DNA from: Sphingobium faniae
GTDB lineage: Bacteria; Pseudomonadota; Alphaproteobacteria; Sphingomonadales; Sphingomonadaceae
Length of the DNA stretch: 64,000 nt
Reading direction: 5' to 3'
Assembly: GCA_900100475.1 (NCBI GenBank)
Contig: FMTU01000008.1
Span: 189,774-253,773 of the forward strand
Below the pieces are notes generated by a model that searched no databases, was not told where the DNA came from, and worked only from the letters and a program-made list of their open reading frames with translations. The position numbers and the translations under genes are program-made. Below are positions 52,209 through 60,949 of the stretch, in pieces (the stretch's first letter is position 1; each line of letters opens with the position of its first letter).

Positions 52209-53369
52209 ATGGTTACGGTTCTCGAAATCCGAGAGGGGGACAAGGTGCGGACGATACGCCCTGTTTCGGCGGACTCTCATGTGACCGAGCCTCCCAATTG
52301 CTACATTGATCATATTGATCCCCGGTTCAGGGATCGCGCGCCCAAGGTCATTCCCGACGAACGCCGCGGCTTCGTTTTCGAGATTGACGGCCTGCAGGGC
52401 GGCATTGGCCTTGGCACCATCGCGGCCGCCGGCAAGAAGCCGAGCGAGATCAGGAAGGACGGCACGTTCGCCGATCTGCATCCAGGCGGCTGGGATCCCA
52501 AGGCGCGCATCGCCGACCAGGATCGCGACGGCGTGGTCGCCGAGATCGTCTATCCGTCGGTCGGGATGGTACTGTGCGGTCATGAGGACGCGGACTACAA
52601 GCACGCCTGCATGAAGGCCTATAATCGCTGGCTACAGCAATTCTGCGCCGGCGCTCCCGGCCGTCTGTTCGGCGCCGGCCAAACCGCGCTGCGTTCAGTC
52701 GGGGAAGCCGTCGAGGATCTGCGCGAGATCAGGGAAATGGGTTTCAAGACGGCGATGTTGCCGCTCTGGCCCTGCACCGGGTTCGACTTCGATGACGAAC
52801 GCTGGGATCCGTTCTGGCGGGCGTCGGTGGAACTGGACCTTCCGCTGAGCTTCCATATCAGTTCGGGCGGCAACAAGAAGGACAAGGCCGGCAATTTCGT
52901 TGCAGGTCGCGGCCCATCGCTGGGCGTCTGGATCGGCGTGATCCGTTCGGTGCAGGATATTGCCGGCATGCTGATCTTCTCCGGCGTGTTCGACCGTTTC
53001 CCCGACCTCAAGGTCGTTCTGGTCGAAGGCGATGCGGGCTGGCTGCCGCATATGAGCTACCGGATGGACCACGCCTATAAGCAGCACCGCTTCTGGATGA
53101 AGGGGAAGGAGTTGCAGCATCTTCCCAGCGAATATTGGGAAAATCATTTCAAGCTGACCTATCAGGACGACAAGACCGCCTGGCAGATGGTGGCCGCCGG
53201 CCTGCTGAGTCCGAAAATGCTGATGTGGGCCAATGACTTTCCCCATTCGGACGCGACCTGGCCGCATAGCATGGAAATCCTTGCCGATCAGGCCGGGGGC
53301 GTCAGCCCGGAGGCGCGCAGGCAGATCCTGGAGACCAACTGCACCGATCTTTACAAGATCACGCTCTGA
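52209..53369 (+). CDS. Amidohydrolase-2 family protein (metal-dependent hydrolase/decarboxylase)
   Basis: A 386-residue TIM-barrel protein of the amidohydrolase 2 (ACMSD-like) family. Metal-site motifs are SADSHVTEP (Asp-x-His near residue 22), SFHISSGG (His) and the late WANDFPHSDATWPHS (Asp). Members hydrolyse rings or lactones or decarboxylate acids without oxygen. GGGAGAAG lies before ATG 52209; the frame extends to 52179 but that start would sit next to the operator. A regulon palindrome controls it. Confidence 0.85.
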   Translation: MVTVLEIREGDKVRTIRPVSADSHVTEPPNCYIDHIDPRFRDRAPKVIPDERRGFVFEIDGLQGGIGLGTIAAAGKKPSEIRKDGTFADLHPGGWDPKARIADQDRDGVVAEIVYPSVGMVLCGHEDADYKHACMKAYNRWLQQFCAGAPGRLFGAGQTALRSVGEAVEDLREIREMGFKTAMLPLWPCTGFDFDDERWDPFWRASVELDLPLSFHISSGGNKKDKAGNFVAGRGPSLGVWIGVIRSVQDIAGMLIFSGVFDRFPDLKVVLVEGDAGWLPHMSYRMDHAYKQHRFWMKGKELQHLPSEYWENHFKLTYQDDKTAWQMVAAGLLSPKMLMWANDFPHSDATWPHSMEILADQAGGVSPEARRQILETNCTDLYKITL

Positions 53370-53383
53370 AAAATAGTTGATCC

Positions 53384-53419
53384 GCCTGCCGGACCGGGGA
53401 GCCGCCCCCTCCGGCAGGC
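53384..53419 (+). other. Intra-operon hairpin
   Basis: A 10-bp perfect stem GCCTGCCGGA with TCCGGCAGGC and a 16-nt GC-rich loop, between the amidohydrolase and the binding-protein-like gene. There is no T-run, so it is not a normal terminator. It may shape relative expression of the two genes. Confidence 0.5.
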
Positions 53420-53446
53420 CAATGAACAAGGGATGGGAGAGAAGCC

Positions 53447-54574
53447 ATGGCGGAGACGCGCGACGTCTACCGGGAAAAGCCGCTACCGCTGAAGGTCGGT
53501 ATCTTGATGGACATGCCGGAGCGGATCAACACATTCGCCTTCCCGGCCTATGAACTCGTCAGGGAACGCTTTCTCGCCAGCGGGCGGTTCGAACGCGATA
53601 TCCAATTCGTGACGCGCATGGTCTATGGCGCGCCCACCGGCTACATTCAGGACACGATCGACGGCTATAACGAATTGTGCGATGCGGGCTGCCTGGTGGT
53701 GGTTGGTCCCAACCATTCGGACAACAACGTCGCGCTCGTCTCCACCGTGGAGCAGCGCAAGGTGCCCACCGTCATGCTTGGCGCGACGGCCGACAATCTG
53801 GCGGAACATGTCTTCACCATTCCCTGGGCCAGCATCCCCGACGACGCCTATGTGATGACGAGCTGGCTGAAGCAGAACGGCCATAAGCGCGTCGCGATGA
53901 CATGGGACATGGTGTGGCACGGCCTGGAATATGTCCGCCATTTCCGGATCGCCACGCAGCGCGCCGGGATCGAGATCGTCGCCGACTATCGCTTCTCCGT
54001 CTTCTCCTCCGACGAGCGGCACGAAAAGATGAAGCAGATCGCGGCGCAGCATCGCGACCTCAAGCCCGACGCCATCGTCCATTTCGGCACCGGCAACAGC
54101 AGCGTTCCCTATGCCAGGGCAGTGCGGGAAATCGGCTGGGACATTCCGCGCATCACCAATGGCGGTTTCTTCCAGGCCAATTTCGAATATGCCTGGGTCG
54201 ACATGGAAGGCTGGGTCGGCACGAGCCTCTGGGACGACGAGAATGAGACGCTGGCGCGCTGGTGGGACATCTACAAGGCCCGCTATCCCGAAGATGCGGT
54301 GATCGCCTACACGCCCGAACCGATCGCGCTCTGGCATGATGCGATGAGCGTGGCGCTCGAAGCCTTCATTCTCGCGCCGATCATGACGCCGGCCGGGGTC
54401 AAGGAGGGGCTGGAATCGATCCGCGCCATGCCGGCGGCGGTGGGCGGCCCGCGCCAGTCCATCTCCTTTGGCCGCTATGACCGCCGCGGCAACAAGGGCG
54501 CTGACGTCGTCGTCCTGCGGCGCTGCAAGGATGGCAGGCTCCATCAGGAAGGCCGCTTTCAGCCGCTCGTCTGA
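53447..54574 (+). CDS. Periplasmic-binding-protein-like ligand-binding protein without signal peptide
   Basis: A 375-residue protein with the Leu/Ile/Val-binding (type I) fold: KVGILMDMPERIN at the start, VVVGPNHSDNNVALVS, TIPWASIPDDAYVMTSWLKQNGHKRVAM and the hinge-type second lobe. The N-terminus (MAETRDVYREKPLPLK) has no signal peptide or lipobox, so it should stay in the cytoplasm. No ABC permease or ATPase genes are nearby. Cytoplasmic members of this fold, such as AmiC, act as ligand sensors for regulators; a comparable sensing role is one possibility. Confidence 0.75.
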   Translation: MAETRDVYREKPLPLKVGILMDMPERINTFAFPAYELVRERFLASGRFERDIQFVTRMVYGAPTGYIQDTIDGYNELCDAGCLVVVGPNHSDNNVALVSTVEQRKVPTVMLGATADNLAEHVFTIPWASIPDDAYVMTSWLKQNGHKRVAMTWDMVWHGLEYVRHFRIATQRAGIEIVADYRFSVFSSDERHEKMKQIAAQHRDLKPDAIVHFGTGNSSVPYARAVREIGWDIPRITNGGFFQANFEYAWVDMEGWVGTSLWDDENETLARWWDIYKARYPEDAVIAYTPEPIALWHDAMSVALEAFILAPIMTPAGVKEGLESIRAMPAAVGGPRQSISFGRYDRRGNKGADVVVLRRCKDGRLHQEGRFQPLV

Positions 54575-54591
54575 ACACGGGGATCAGGAAG

Positions 54592-55923
54592 ATGCAGGTT
54601 CGCAGATTCACCGTGCCGGGAGGCATCGAGATCGTCGCCGATGTCGGCGGCGAGGCAGCCGAACAGGCCATCATCCTGATGCACGGCGCGGGCGAAAGCC
54701 GGCACGTGATGGCGCCGCTCGCCCGCACATTGATCGCCGCCGGACGCTATGTCGTATCGCTCGACCTGCGCGGCCATGGCGATAGCGGCCGGGCGGAGGA
54801 TGGCGACTATTCGCTCGACGCGCTGGCCGGCGACGTGCTGGCGGTGGCGGAGCAACTGGGTGTGCGCTCCATTCTGTGCGGCCAGCGGCTGGGCGGGCTG
54901 ATCGCCATGACCATTGCCGGTGAACAAAAAGCTGAGACGGTCGAAGGTTGCATCGCCATCGACGCCCGGCCCGACCCCGCCGAACGCGCCATCCTGCGCG
55001 CGCATCAGATCGCGCGCGACGGGTCATCCGGCTATGGCGACATCGAACAGGCACTGGAACAACTGACCCCCTACCGGCTGCACCTGTCGAGCAAGCCGAT
55101 GCTGCGGCGGGTGTTGCAGCAGGAAGCGAATGGCCGATGGTATTGGCGCTACGATCCCGCGCTGCTGGACGAGGCCAATCCCAGGCGCGTCGACATGCAT
55201 CGCGATGCGCCGCGCGTCATCAAGGCCGTGAAAACCATCGCCTCGCCCAGCCTCATGCTGCGCAGCGGCCCCGACGCGCTCCTTACCGCCAGCGACGCGG
55301 ACCGCATCCTCGCGCTGAACCCGCGCATCCGCTATCGCGAGGCCGCTCCGGAGGATGAGCGCGAGGACTGGCTGAGCGCGCAGATCATCGCCTTTCTCGA
55401 AGAGGTCGCGCGCCAGCCCCATAGCAGCGCGGCGCGCGGCGGGGTCGACCCGCTGACGCTGCGCCAGGCGCTCAGTTGCTTTGCGACCGGCGTCACCGTC
55501 CTGACCGCGATCGCGCCGGACGGGACGCCGGTGGGCCTCACCGCCAACTCGCTCTGCTCGGTGTCGCTCGATCCGCCCCTGATCCTGTTCTGCATTGATC
55601 GCCGCGCGAGCAGCCTGCCAGCCTTCGAGGCATGCCAGACCTTCGCGGTCAACATCCTGCATCTTGGCCAGGAGCCGGTCGCCAATCTGTTCGTCTGCAA
55701 GAACCGGGACCGTTTCGCCGAAGCCGAATGGGAGCAATGGAAAACCGGCGCCCCGATCATTCAGGACGCGCTCGCCAACCTGGAATGCGAGAAATATGAC
55801 ACGGTCGACGGCGGCGACCATCGCATCTTCATTGGCCGGGTGCGGCAGGTCTGGTTTGATCCCGCTCGCCCGCCGCTGCTCTTTTACCAGGGACGCTACC
55901 GCCGCGTCCATGTGTCGGCGTGA
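54592..55923 (+). CDS. Fusion of degenerate alpha/beta-hydrolase and flavin reductase
   Basis: A 443-residue two-domain protein. Residues 1-270 have the alpha/beta-hydrolase fold (LMHGAGESRHVM oxyanion loop, LDLRGHGDSG). The nucleophile elbow reads CGQRLGG, with Arg99 where serine should be, and the late region lacks an obvious catalytic histidine. Residues 285-443 are a flavin reductase of the HpaC/FMN-binding split-barrel type (ALSCFATGVTVLTA, GLTANSLCSVSLDPPLILFC, FAVNILH). No frameshift separates the domains. The reductase part could supply FMNH2 or FADH2 to a monooxygenase; the hydrolase part is probably non-catalytic. Confidence 0.82.
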   Translation: MQVRRFTVPGGIEIVADVGGEAAEQAIILMHGAGESRHVMAPLARTLIAAGRYVVSLDLRGHGDSGRAEDGDYSLDALAGDVLAVAEQLGVRSILCGQRLGGLIAMTIAGEQKAETVEGCIAIDARPDPAERAILRAHQIARDGSSGYGDIEQALEQLTPYRLHLSSKPMLRRVLQQEANGRWYWRYDPALLDEANPRRVDMHRDAPRVIKAVKTIASPSLMLRSGPDALLTASDADRILALNPRIRYREAAPEDEREDWLSAQIIAFLEEVARQPHSSAARGGVDPLTLRQALSCFATGVTVLTAIAPDGTPVGLTANSLCSVSLDPPLILFCIDRRASSLPAFEACQTFAVNILHLGQEPVANLFVCKNRDRFAEAEWEQWKTGAPIIQDALANLECEKYDTVDGGDHRIFIGRVRQVWFDPARPPLLFYQGRYRRVHVSA

Positions 55924-55986
55924 ACCGGCAAGGACGCGGGGCCACTTGCCGAGCTGCTGGCGGGATGACAAGCGAAGGGACCGAGG

Positions 55987-56769
55987 ATGACGACTGAACG
56001 CGAACTGGAAGGACGGGCCGCGCTGGTGACGGGGGCCAGCTACGGGCTGGGTTTCGCGATCGCGCAGGAACTGGCGCGGCGCGGCGCGGCGGTGGCGATC
56101 ACGGACATCGACGACCGGCGCGAGGAAGCCGCCGCCCGGCTGCGCGCCGATGGCCACCGGGCCGTTGCCATAGGCGTCGACGTCACCGATCTGGACTCCG
56201 TCCGGCAAGGCGTCGCCCAGACCGTCGAGGCGTTCGGCGCGCTCGACATTCAGGTCAACAACGCCGCCATGGCGCGCACGGCGCGACCGATATTGGAGAT
56301 GGACGCAGAGAGCTGGGACCGCACCTTCGCCGTCAATGTCCGCGGCACGATGTTTTCCATCCGCGCCGCCGCCGAACAGATGATCCGCCAGGGCAAGGGC
56401 GGCCGCATCATCTCCATCAGTTCCACCGCCGGCCTCAAGCCCTATCCGCAGCGGTCGCATTATTGCAGCTCCAAGGCGGCGATCATCCAGCTCACCAAGG
56501 TCGCGGGCATCGAATTCGCGCCGCACGGGATCACCGCCAATGTCGTCTGCCCCGGTCAGTCGGTGACGGAAAATCTGCGCCAGATGATGGCCGGCTCGAC
56601 CAATGTCCGGGAAGCGGAGGAGATGCGCGCGCGCCAGGCCCGCATCCCGCTTGGCCCCAACGATCCGGGCGACATCGCCCATGCCGTCGCCTTCTTCGCC
56701 TCTCCGGCGGCGAAAACGGTGACGGGGCAGGTTCTTGCCGTCGAGGGCGGCGGCCTGATGACGGGCTGA
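55987..56769 (+). CDS. Short-chain dehydrogenase/reductase
   Basis: A 260-residue classical SDR with cofactor motif VTGASYGLGFAIA, acidic DIDD after strand 2 (suggesting NAD preference), NNAA in place of NNAG, ISISSTAG and catalytic HYCSSKAA. It lies 63 bp after the fusion gene in the same operon. Substrate unknown, probably an alcohol or hydroxyacyl-CoA of the pathway. Confidence 0.88.
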   Translation: MTTERELEGRAALVTGASYGLGFAIAQELARRGAAVAITDIDDRREEAAARLRADGHRAVAIGVDVTDLDSVRQGVAQTVEAFGALDIQVNNAAMARTARPILEMDAESWDRTFAVNVRGTMFSIRAAAEQMIRQGKGGRIISISSTAGLKPYPQRSHYCSSKAAIIQLTKVAGIEFAPHGITANVVCPGQSVTENLRQMMAGSTNVREAEEMRARQARIPLGPNDPGDIAHAVAFFASPAAKTVTGQVLAVEGGGLMTG

Positions 56770-56793
56770 AGAATCGGGAGAGGAGAAAGAGAC

Positions 56794-57237
56794 ATGGCCA
56801 CGATAGAGCAACGCGTCCAGCGGCTTGAGGACATTCAGGAGATCATCCGGCTCAAGAGCCTCTACAATCTCTACGCCAATATGGGCGAGGCCAATAGCGA
56901 TGCCGAAGCCTTTGCCGCATTGTTCGTGGAGGATTGCCAGTGGGATCTGTCGGGCAACATGATCACCAGCCGCGACGGGATCATAGCGCGATTGAAGGAG
57001 ATAGAGGGGCTGCATTATGTCGGCGTCCACATGAGCGTCAATCCGCGCATCGACGTCGAGCCGGGCGCCGACGAAGCCTATGGCGAATGGGAACTCATCT
57101 TCCCTGTCCACCCACCGGGGGGAAAGCCGATGACGACGGTATGCGGCTATTATTGGGATCATTTCCGCCGCACGCCCGAAGGCTGGCGGTTCAGCAGCGT
57201 CAGATATCGCGCATCGCCCAATTTCGCGATCCGTTGA
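56794..57237 (+). CDS. NTF2/SnoaL-like protein
   Basis: A 147-residue protein of the cone-shaped alpha+beta barrel fold, typical of SnoaL-like polyketide cyclases, ketosteroid-isomerase relatives and scytalone-dehydratase relatives. The pattern is QRLEDIQEIIRLKSLYNLY, DAEAFAALFVEDCQWDLSG and HMSVNPRIDV. In terpenoid or steroid clusters such proteins often act as isomerases or dehydratases; no specific catalytic set can be asserted here. AGGAGAAAG precedes the start. Confidence 0.78.
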   Translation: MATIEQRVQRLEDIQEIIRLKSLYNLYANMGEANSDAEAFAALFVEDCQWDLSGNMITSRDGIIARLKEIEGLHYVGVHMSVNPRIDVEPGADEAYGEWELIFPVHPPGGKPMTTVCGYYWDHFRRTPEGWRFSSVRYRASPNFAIR

Positions 57238-57244
57238 GACGCTC

Positions 57245-58708
57245 ATGAACGCCAGCCGCCCGATCGCCGCGCCGTCTTCCGACCGGAAAAAGCGCGTCTT
57301 TGGCGTCGGTGCGGTGATGACCGTGCTGATCCTGGTCGAGCTGTTGAGTTCGCTTGAAGCCAGCATGCTCTATACCGCCCTGCCGACGATCAGCCGCAGC
57401 TATGGCGGGCTGACCCACGCCGGCTGGCTGATCTCCGCCTTCGTGCTGGTGCAATGCGCAACCGCCGCGATCGCCGGGCGACTGGGCGATCTGCTGGGGC
57501 GACGGACGATGCTGGCGGGCGTGCTCCTTCTCTGCACGCTGGGATCGACGCTCAGCGCGCTCAGCAGCGACCTCCACTGGATCATCGCAGGCCGGGCGAT
57601 ACAGGGCATGTCCGGCGCGATCCTGCCGCTCGCCTTCGGCATTGCGCGCAGCGTCGTGCCGCAGGAACGCCTGCCTTACTGGATCGGCCTGCTCGCGGGC
57701 GCCTATTCGGCCAGCGGGGCGCTGGGCTTTCTGCTGGGCGGGGTGCTGACGGAATCGGTGTTCGGCTGGCACGGCATCTTCACCCTGACGGCCATATTGT
57801 CCGCGCTGCTGATACCGCCGGTGCTGATGATCCTGCCCGCAGACGCCCGCCGACACCATGCAGGCGGAATCGACTGGCCCGGCGCGCTGGCGATGGCCCC
57901 GGCGATCGGCGGGCTGCTGCTGGCCATCACCTATGGCGGTCAATGGGGCTGGACCGCGCCCGCCACGCTCGGCACCGCACTGGGATCACTGGCCGTCCTC
58001 ATCCTCTGGGCGCGGCATGAATGGCGCTGCCCGACGCCCTTGATTGATGTCCGCCTGCTGGCCGACAGGTCGATCGCGGGAGCCAATCTCGTCTTTCTGT
58101 TCCTCGGCCTCAGTTCCATGCAGTTGCCGCTCGTGGTGATGACGATGATCCAGCAACCCGCCTGGACGGGCATTGGCCTGGGCGTCGGGGCGGCGCTGAC
58201 CGGCGTCTACAAACTGCCCTCCAACATCATCTCGCTGGGCGCGGGACCACTGGGCGGCTGGCTCTTCGTCCGCTTCGGGCCGCGCGCGGCCGTGCTGACC
58301 GGCACCACCCTTTGCTGCGTTTCATGGGCAGCGCTCATCCTGTGGCATGATGAGTTGATCGGCGTGCTGGCCCTGACCGTCGCGGTCGGCGCAGGCATGG
58401 CGATCACCCTGAGCGCGGTGCCGAATCTGGTGCTGGCCATCGTTCCACATGAACGGTCGAGCGAGGCCGCCGGACTGCTGCAGGTCACGCGCACGCTGGG
58501 CGTCGCCGCCGGTGCGCAAATCGCCGCCACCATTCTGTCATTGTCGCAAATATCCAGCCCGGCGGGCAAGGTCTATCCGTCGGCGCACGCCTTTCTCCTG
58601 AGCTTTGCGATCATCTGCGCCGTGGCTTTTTGTGCGGTGTTGTGCGCGTTTCTGCTGCCACGATCCGGGGGGACGCCAGCAAGCAAGAACCGCGCCCCGC
58701 AGGCATGA
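57245..58708 (+). CDS. MFS transporter, DHA2 (14-helix) type
   Basis: A 487-residue inner-membrane carrier with about 14 hydrophobic helices. Visible are LSSLEASMLYTALPTI (helix 1 with the family acidic residue), WLISAFVLVQC, GRLGDLLGRRTML (the loop 2-3 signature) and PLAFGIARSVVPQERLPYWIGL. DHA2 carriers usually export hydrophobic compounds by proton antiport. It is the last gene of the long plus-strand operon and convergent with the histidine kinase, so it may relieve substrate or intermediate toxicity. Confidence 0.9.
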   Translation: MNASRPIAAPSSDRKKRVFGVGAVMTVLILVELLSSLEASMLYTALPTISRSYGGLTHAGWLISAFVLVQCATAAIAGRLGDLLGRRTMLAGVLLLCTLGSTLSALSSDLHWIIAGRAIQGMSGAILPLAFGIARSVVPQERLPYWIGLLAGAYSASGALGFLLGGVLTESVFGWHGIFTLTAILSALLIPPVLMILPADARRHHAGGIDWPGALAMAPAIGGLLLAITYGGQWGWTAPATLGTALGSLAVLILWARHEWRCPTPLIDVRLLADRSIAGANLVFLFLGLSSMQLPLVVMTMIQQPAWTGIGLGVGAALTGVYKLPSNIISLGAGPLGGWLFVRFGPRAAVLTGTTLCCVSWAALILWHDELIGVLALTVAVGAGMAITLSAVPNLVLAIVPHERSSEAAGLLQVTRTLGVAAGAQIAATILSLSQISSPAGKVYPSAHAFLLSFAIICAVAFCAVLCAFLLPRSGGTPASKNRAPQA

Positions 58709-58800
58709 AGAAGCATGAAATTCGAGCAGGCGCCAAGTTCGACTTTGCGCCATCACCCGTTGCCAGCTTACCGCCGCGTCACCCCTTCTTGCCGGAGCAA

Positions 58801-60090
58801 TTAAAGGGTGAGAGTTGCCCGCAAACCGCCGCCCCGCCGATTCTCCAGACGGATATTCCCGCCAAGCCGAGTCACGGAGCGGCGGACGATCGCCAGACCG
58901 AGACCGGCGCCGCCGGTGTTGCGATTGCGCGAGCCTTCGAGCCGCCGAAATGGCTCAAATACCAGGTCGATCTGATCGTCCGGAATGCCCGGCCCCCGAT
59001 CTTCGATGACGATGCGGACAGCGTCCTTGCCCGGAGAAAGGCGGACCTCGGCTTTTCCGGCATGGCGAACGGCGTTCTGGACGAGATTGTCGATCACACG
59101 GTGCAGCTTGAGCGGCCGGGTCATCAATTCGAGGCTGGCGGGTCCGTCATATTGTACGTCGCTTCCCATATCCTGCGCATCATGGACGATCGTGACGATA
59201 AGAGAGGCAAGGTCGATCAGCCGTTCTTCCTCGGGATCGGCGCCGCGCAGAAAATCGAGGAGCGAGCGTATGAAGGCTTCCATCTCCTGGAGGTCATGCT
59301 CGATGGCGGCGCGATGCTCCCGATTATCGACATGAGCCGCGCGCAGTCTCAGGCGGGCAATCGGCGTACGCAAATCGTGCGAGACAGCCGCCAGCGATTC
59401 TATGCGTTCGTTGACCTGTTCGAGCAAGCGCGCCTGCATCGCGTTGAACGCGGCGGCAACGCGACGAACCTCGCGCGGGCCTTCCTCGGCAACCGGCGTG
59501 ACATCCTCGCGGCCCACCCGGTCGGCCGCGTCCGCCAGCTTGCGAAGCGGCCGGCCGAGCAGTTGCGCCAACACCAGCGCCAATATCGTGACGCAGATAA
59601 GGAGCATTAGCACCGCGCCGATATGACCATGGAGAGACCGGGACGTGTCGAGATAGCCCGTGGCGCGAAAAGTCATCCACGAGCCGTCGCCTAGCTGCCA
59701 TGCGCCCACAAGCGATGTGCCGGCCGTTGCGAGCCTGATGGCCCTGCCTTCGAAAACAGGCTGGGCAGCCCGAAGGGTCCGTTCGATCGTGGCGAGTTTC
59801 CGATCGGCGCCAGCTTTGACGGACATATCGGCCTGCCAGGCAAGAACAAGCGGCTCCCGCCAGATGCGGGCGGCGGCGGCGGCGCGTTCCGTAGCCGGAA
59901 CCTGCGCCATCAATCGGTCGGCGACACCCATTTGCTGGGCGAGTTGACTGGCTCGCTCACTGGCAAGAACGCCCGTTTCGGTCCGATTGAACAGCCATTC
60001 GCTGCCCAGGAATTCGAACAACAGCGCGCCGAACAACAACAGCGCAATCTGGCCGCCGAGCCGGTCCGGCCAGAAGCGCAGCCGTCTCAA
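58801..60090 (-). CDS. Sensor histidine kinase
   Basis: A 429-residue membrane kinase. It has membrane helices at about 13-30 and 157-178 with a periplasmic sensor of about 120 residues between them. A HAMP linker follows (GRPLRKLADAADRVGREDVTPV). The H-box VSHDLRTPIARLR contains His238, the N-box is VIDNLVQNAVRHA, the G1 motif is EDRGPGIPDD and the G2 motif is GGAGLGLAIV. Its start overlaps the response-regulator stop (ATGA). The EnvZ-like architecture suggests an envelope or small-ligand signal. Confidence 0.93.
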   Translation of the reverse strand: MRRLRFWPDRLGGQIALLLFGALLFEFLGSEWLFNRTETGVLASERASQLAQQMGVADRLMAQVPATERAAAAARIWREPLVLAWQADMSVKAGADRKLATIERTLRAAQPVFEGRAIRLATAGTSLVGAWQLGDGSWMTFRATGYLDTSRSLHGHIGAVLMLLICVTILALVLAQLLGRPLRKLADAADRVGREDVTPVAEEGPREVRRVAAAFNAMQARLLEQVNERIESLAAVSHDLRTPIARLRLRAAHVDNREHRAAIEHDLQEMEAFIRSLLDFLRGADPEEERLIDLASLIVTIVHDAQDMGSDVQYDGPASLELMTRPLKLHRVIDNLVQNAVRHAGKAEVRLSPGKDAVRIVIEDRGPGIPDDQIDLVFEPFRRLEGSRNRNTGGAGLGLAIVRRSVTRLGGNIRLENRRGGGLRATLTL

Positions 60091-60899
60091 GACCGTTCCA
60101 CATCTGCTGCGAACATATAGCCAAAGCCGCGCACGGTCCTGATGATCTCTGGATCGCGGTCGCCGCCCAGCTTGCTACGAAGCCGGCTGATCAGCACGTC
60201 GATGCTGCGATCGGACGATCCGGGCAGGCGAAAGCGCGCCAGTTCCAGCAGCCGCTCACGGCCGATGACCTGCTGCGGATGTTCGGCCAGATTGGTGAGC
60301 AGATCGAATTCGGCGGAAGAAAGCGTCACGGCGGCCCCTGATGGCGCGCACACTTCCCTTCGGCGCAGGTCCATGGTCCAGCCGGCGAAACTCAGGATAT
60401 GGGTTCTCGCCTCGCGCGCACTGCCCGCCAGTGGAGGTCGGCGCAAAACGGCCCGGACACGCGCCAGCACTTCGCTGTCGCCAAAGGGCTTGGCGATATA
60501 GTCATCGGCACCCAGTTCAAGCCCCGCGACACGATCCGCCTGCTCGCCTCGCGCGCTTATCATGATGATGGGAACATCGCCCCATCCGCCGTCACGGACA
60601 TCCCTGCATATCTCGAAGCCGTTCACGCCGGGAAGCATGACGTCGAGCAACATCAAGTCGACGTGCCGGGCCTCAAGTTCTCCTACCATCTGATCATAGT
60701 CGGCGGCAGTCGTTACGCGAAACCCGTTTCGGAGAAGAAGGTTGGAGAGAAGAACACGCATTCCCGGATCATCGTCCACGACCAGAATGGACGGAGCAGC
60801 CGCCAGCGAAGCTCCCACAACATTGCTTATTTGTTGCGTCTCAGTATCAAATTTTTTCTCACGATTTTTCAACAGGTTCATCGTTGACAGTCCACTCAT
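60087..60899 (-). CDS. OmpR-family response regulator
   Basis: A 270-residue regulator. The receiver domain has the acidic pocket VVDDDPG (41-47), phospho-acceptor Asp86 (LMLLDVMLPGVNGFE) and Lys in IAKPFGD. The C-terminal winged helix has LSSAEFDLLTNLAEHPQQVIGRERLLEL and ISRLRSKLGGD. About 35 residues precede the receiver; ATG 60881 is an alternative shorter start. It is divergent from the siderophore-type receptor with about 50 bp between starts, so it probably controls that receptor. Confidence 0.92.
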   Translation of the reverse strand: MSGLSTMNLLKNREKKFDTETQQISNVVGASLAAAPSILVVDDDPGMRVLLSNLLLRNGFRVTTAADYDQMVGELEARHVDLMLLDVMLPGVNGFEICRDVRDGGWGDVPIIMISARGEQADRVAGLELGADDYIAKPFGDSEVLARVRAVLRRPPLAGSAREARTHILSFAGWTMDLRRREVCAPSGAAVTLSSAEFDLLTNLAEHPQQVIGRERLLELARFRLPGSSDRSIDVLISRLRSKLGGDRDPEIIRTVRGFGYMFAADVERS

Positions 60900-60949
60900 T
60901 TGATCGCCATGCGCTATTGCAACTGGTTATCAATATTAAAGGGGCAAGA

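Noticed and set aside
53447..54574. ABC-transporter substrate-binding protein for uptake
   Set aside because: There is no signal peptide or lipobox and no permease or ATPase gene anywhere near.
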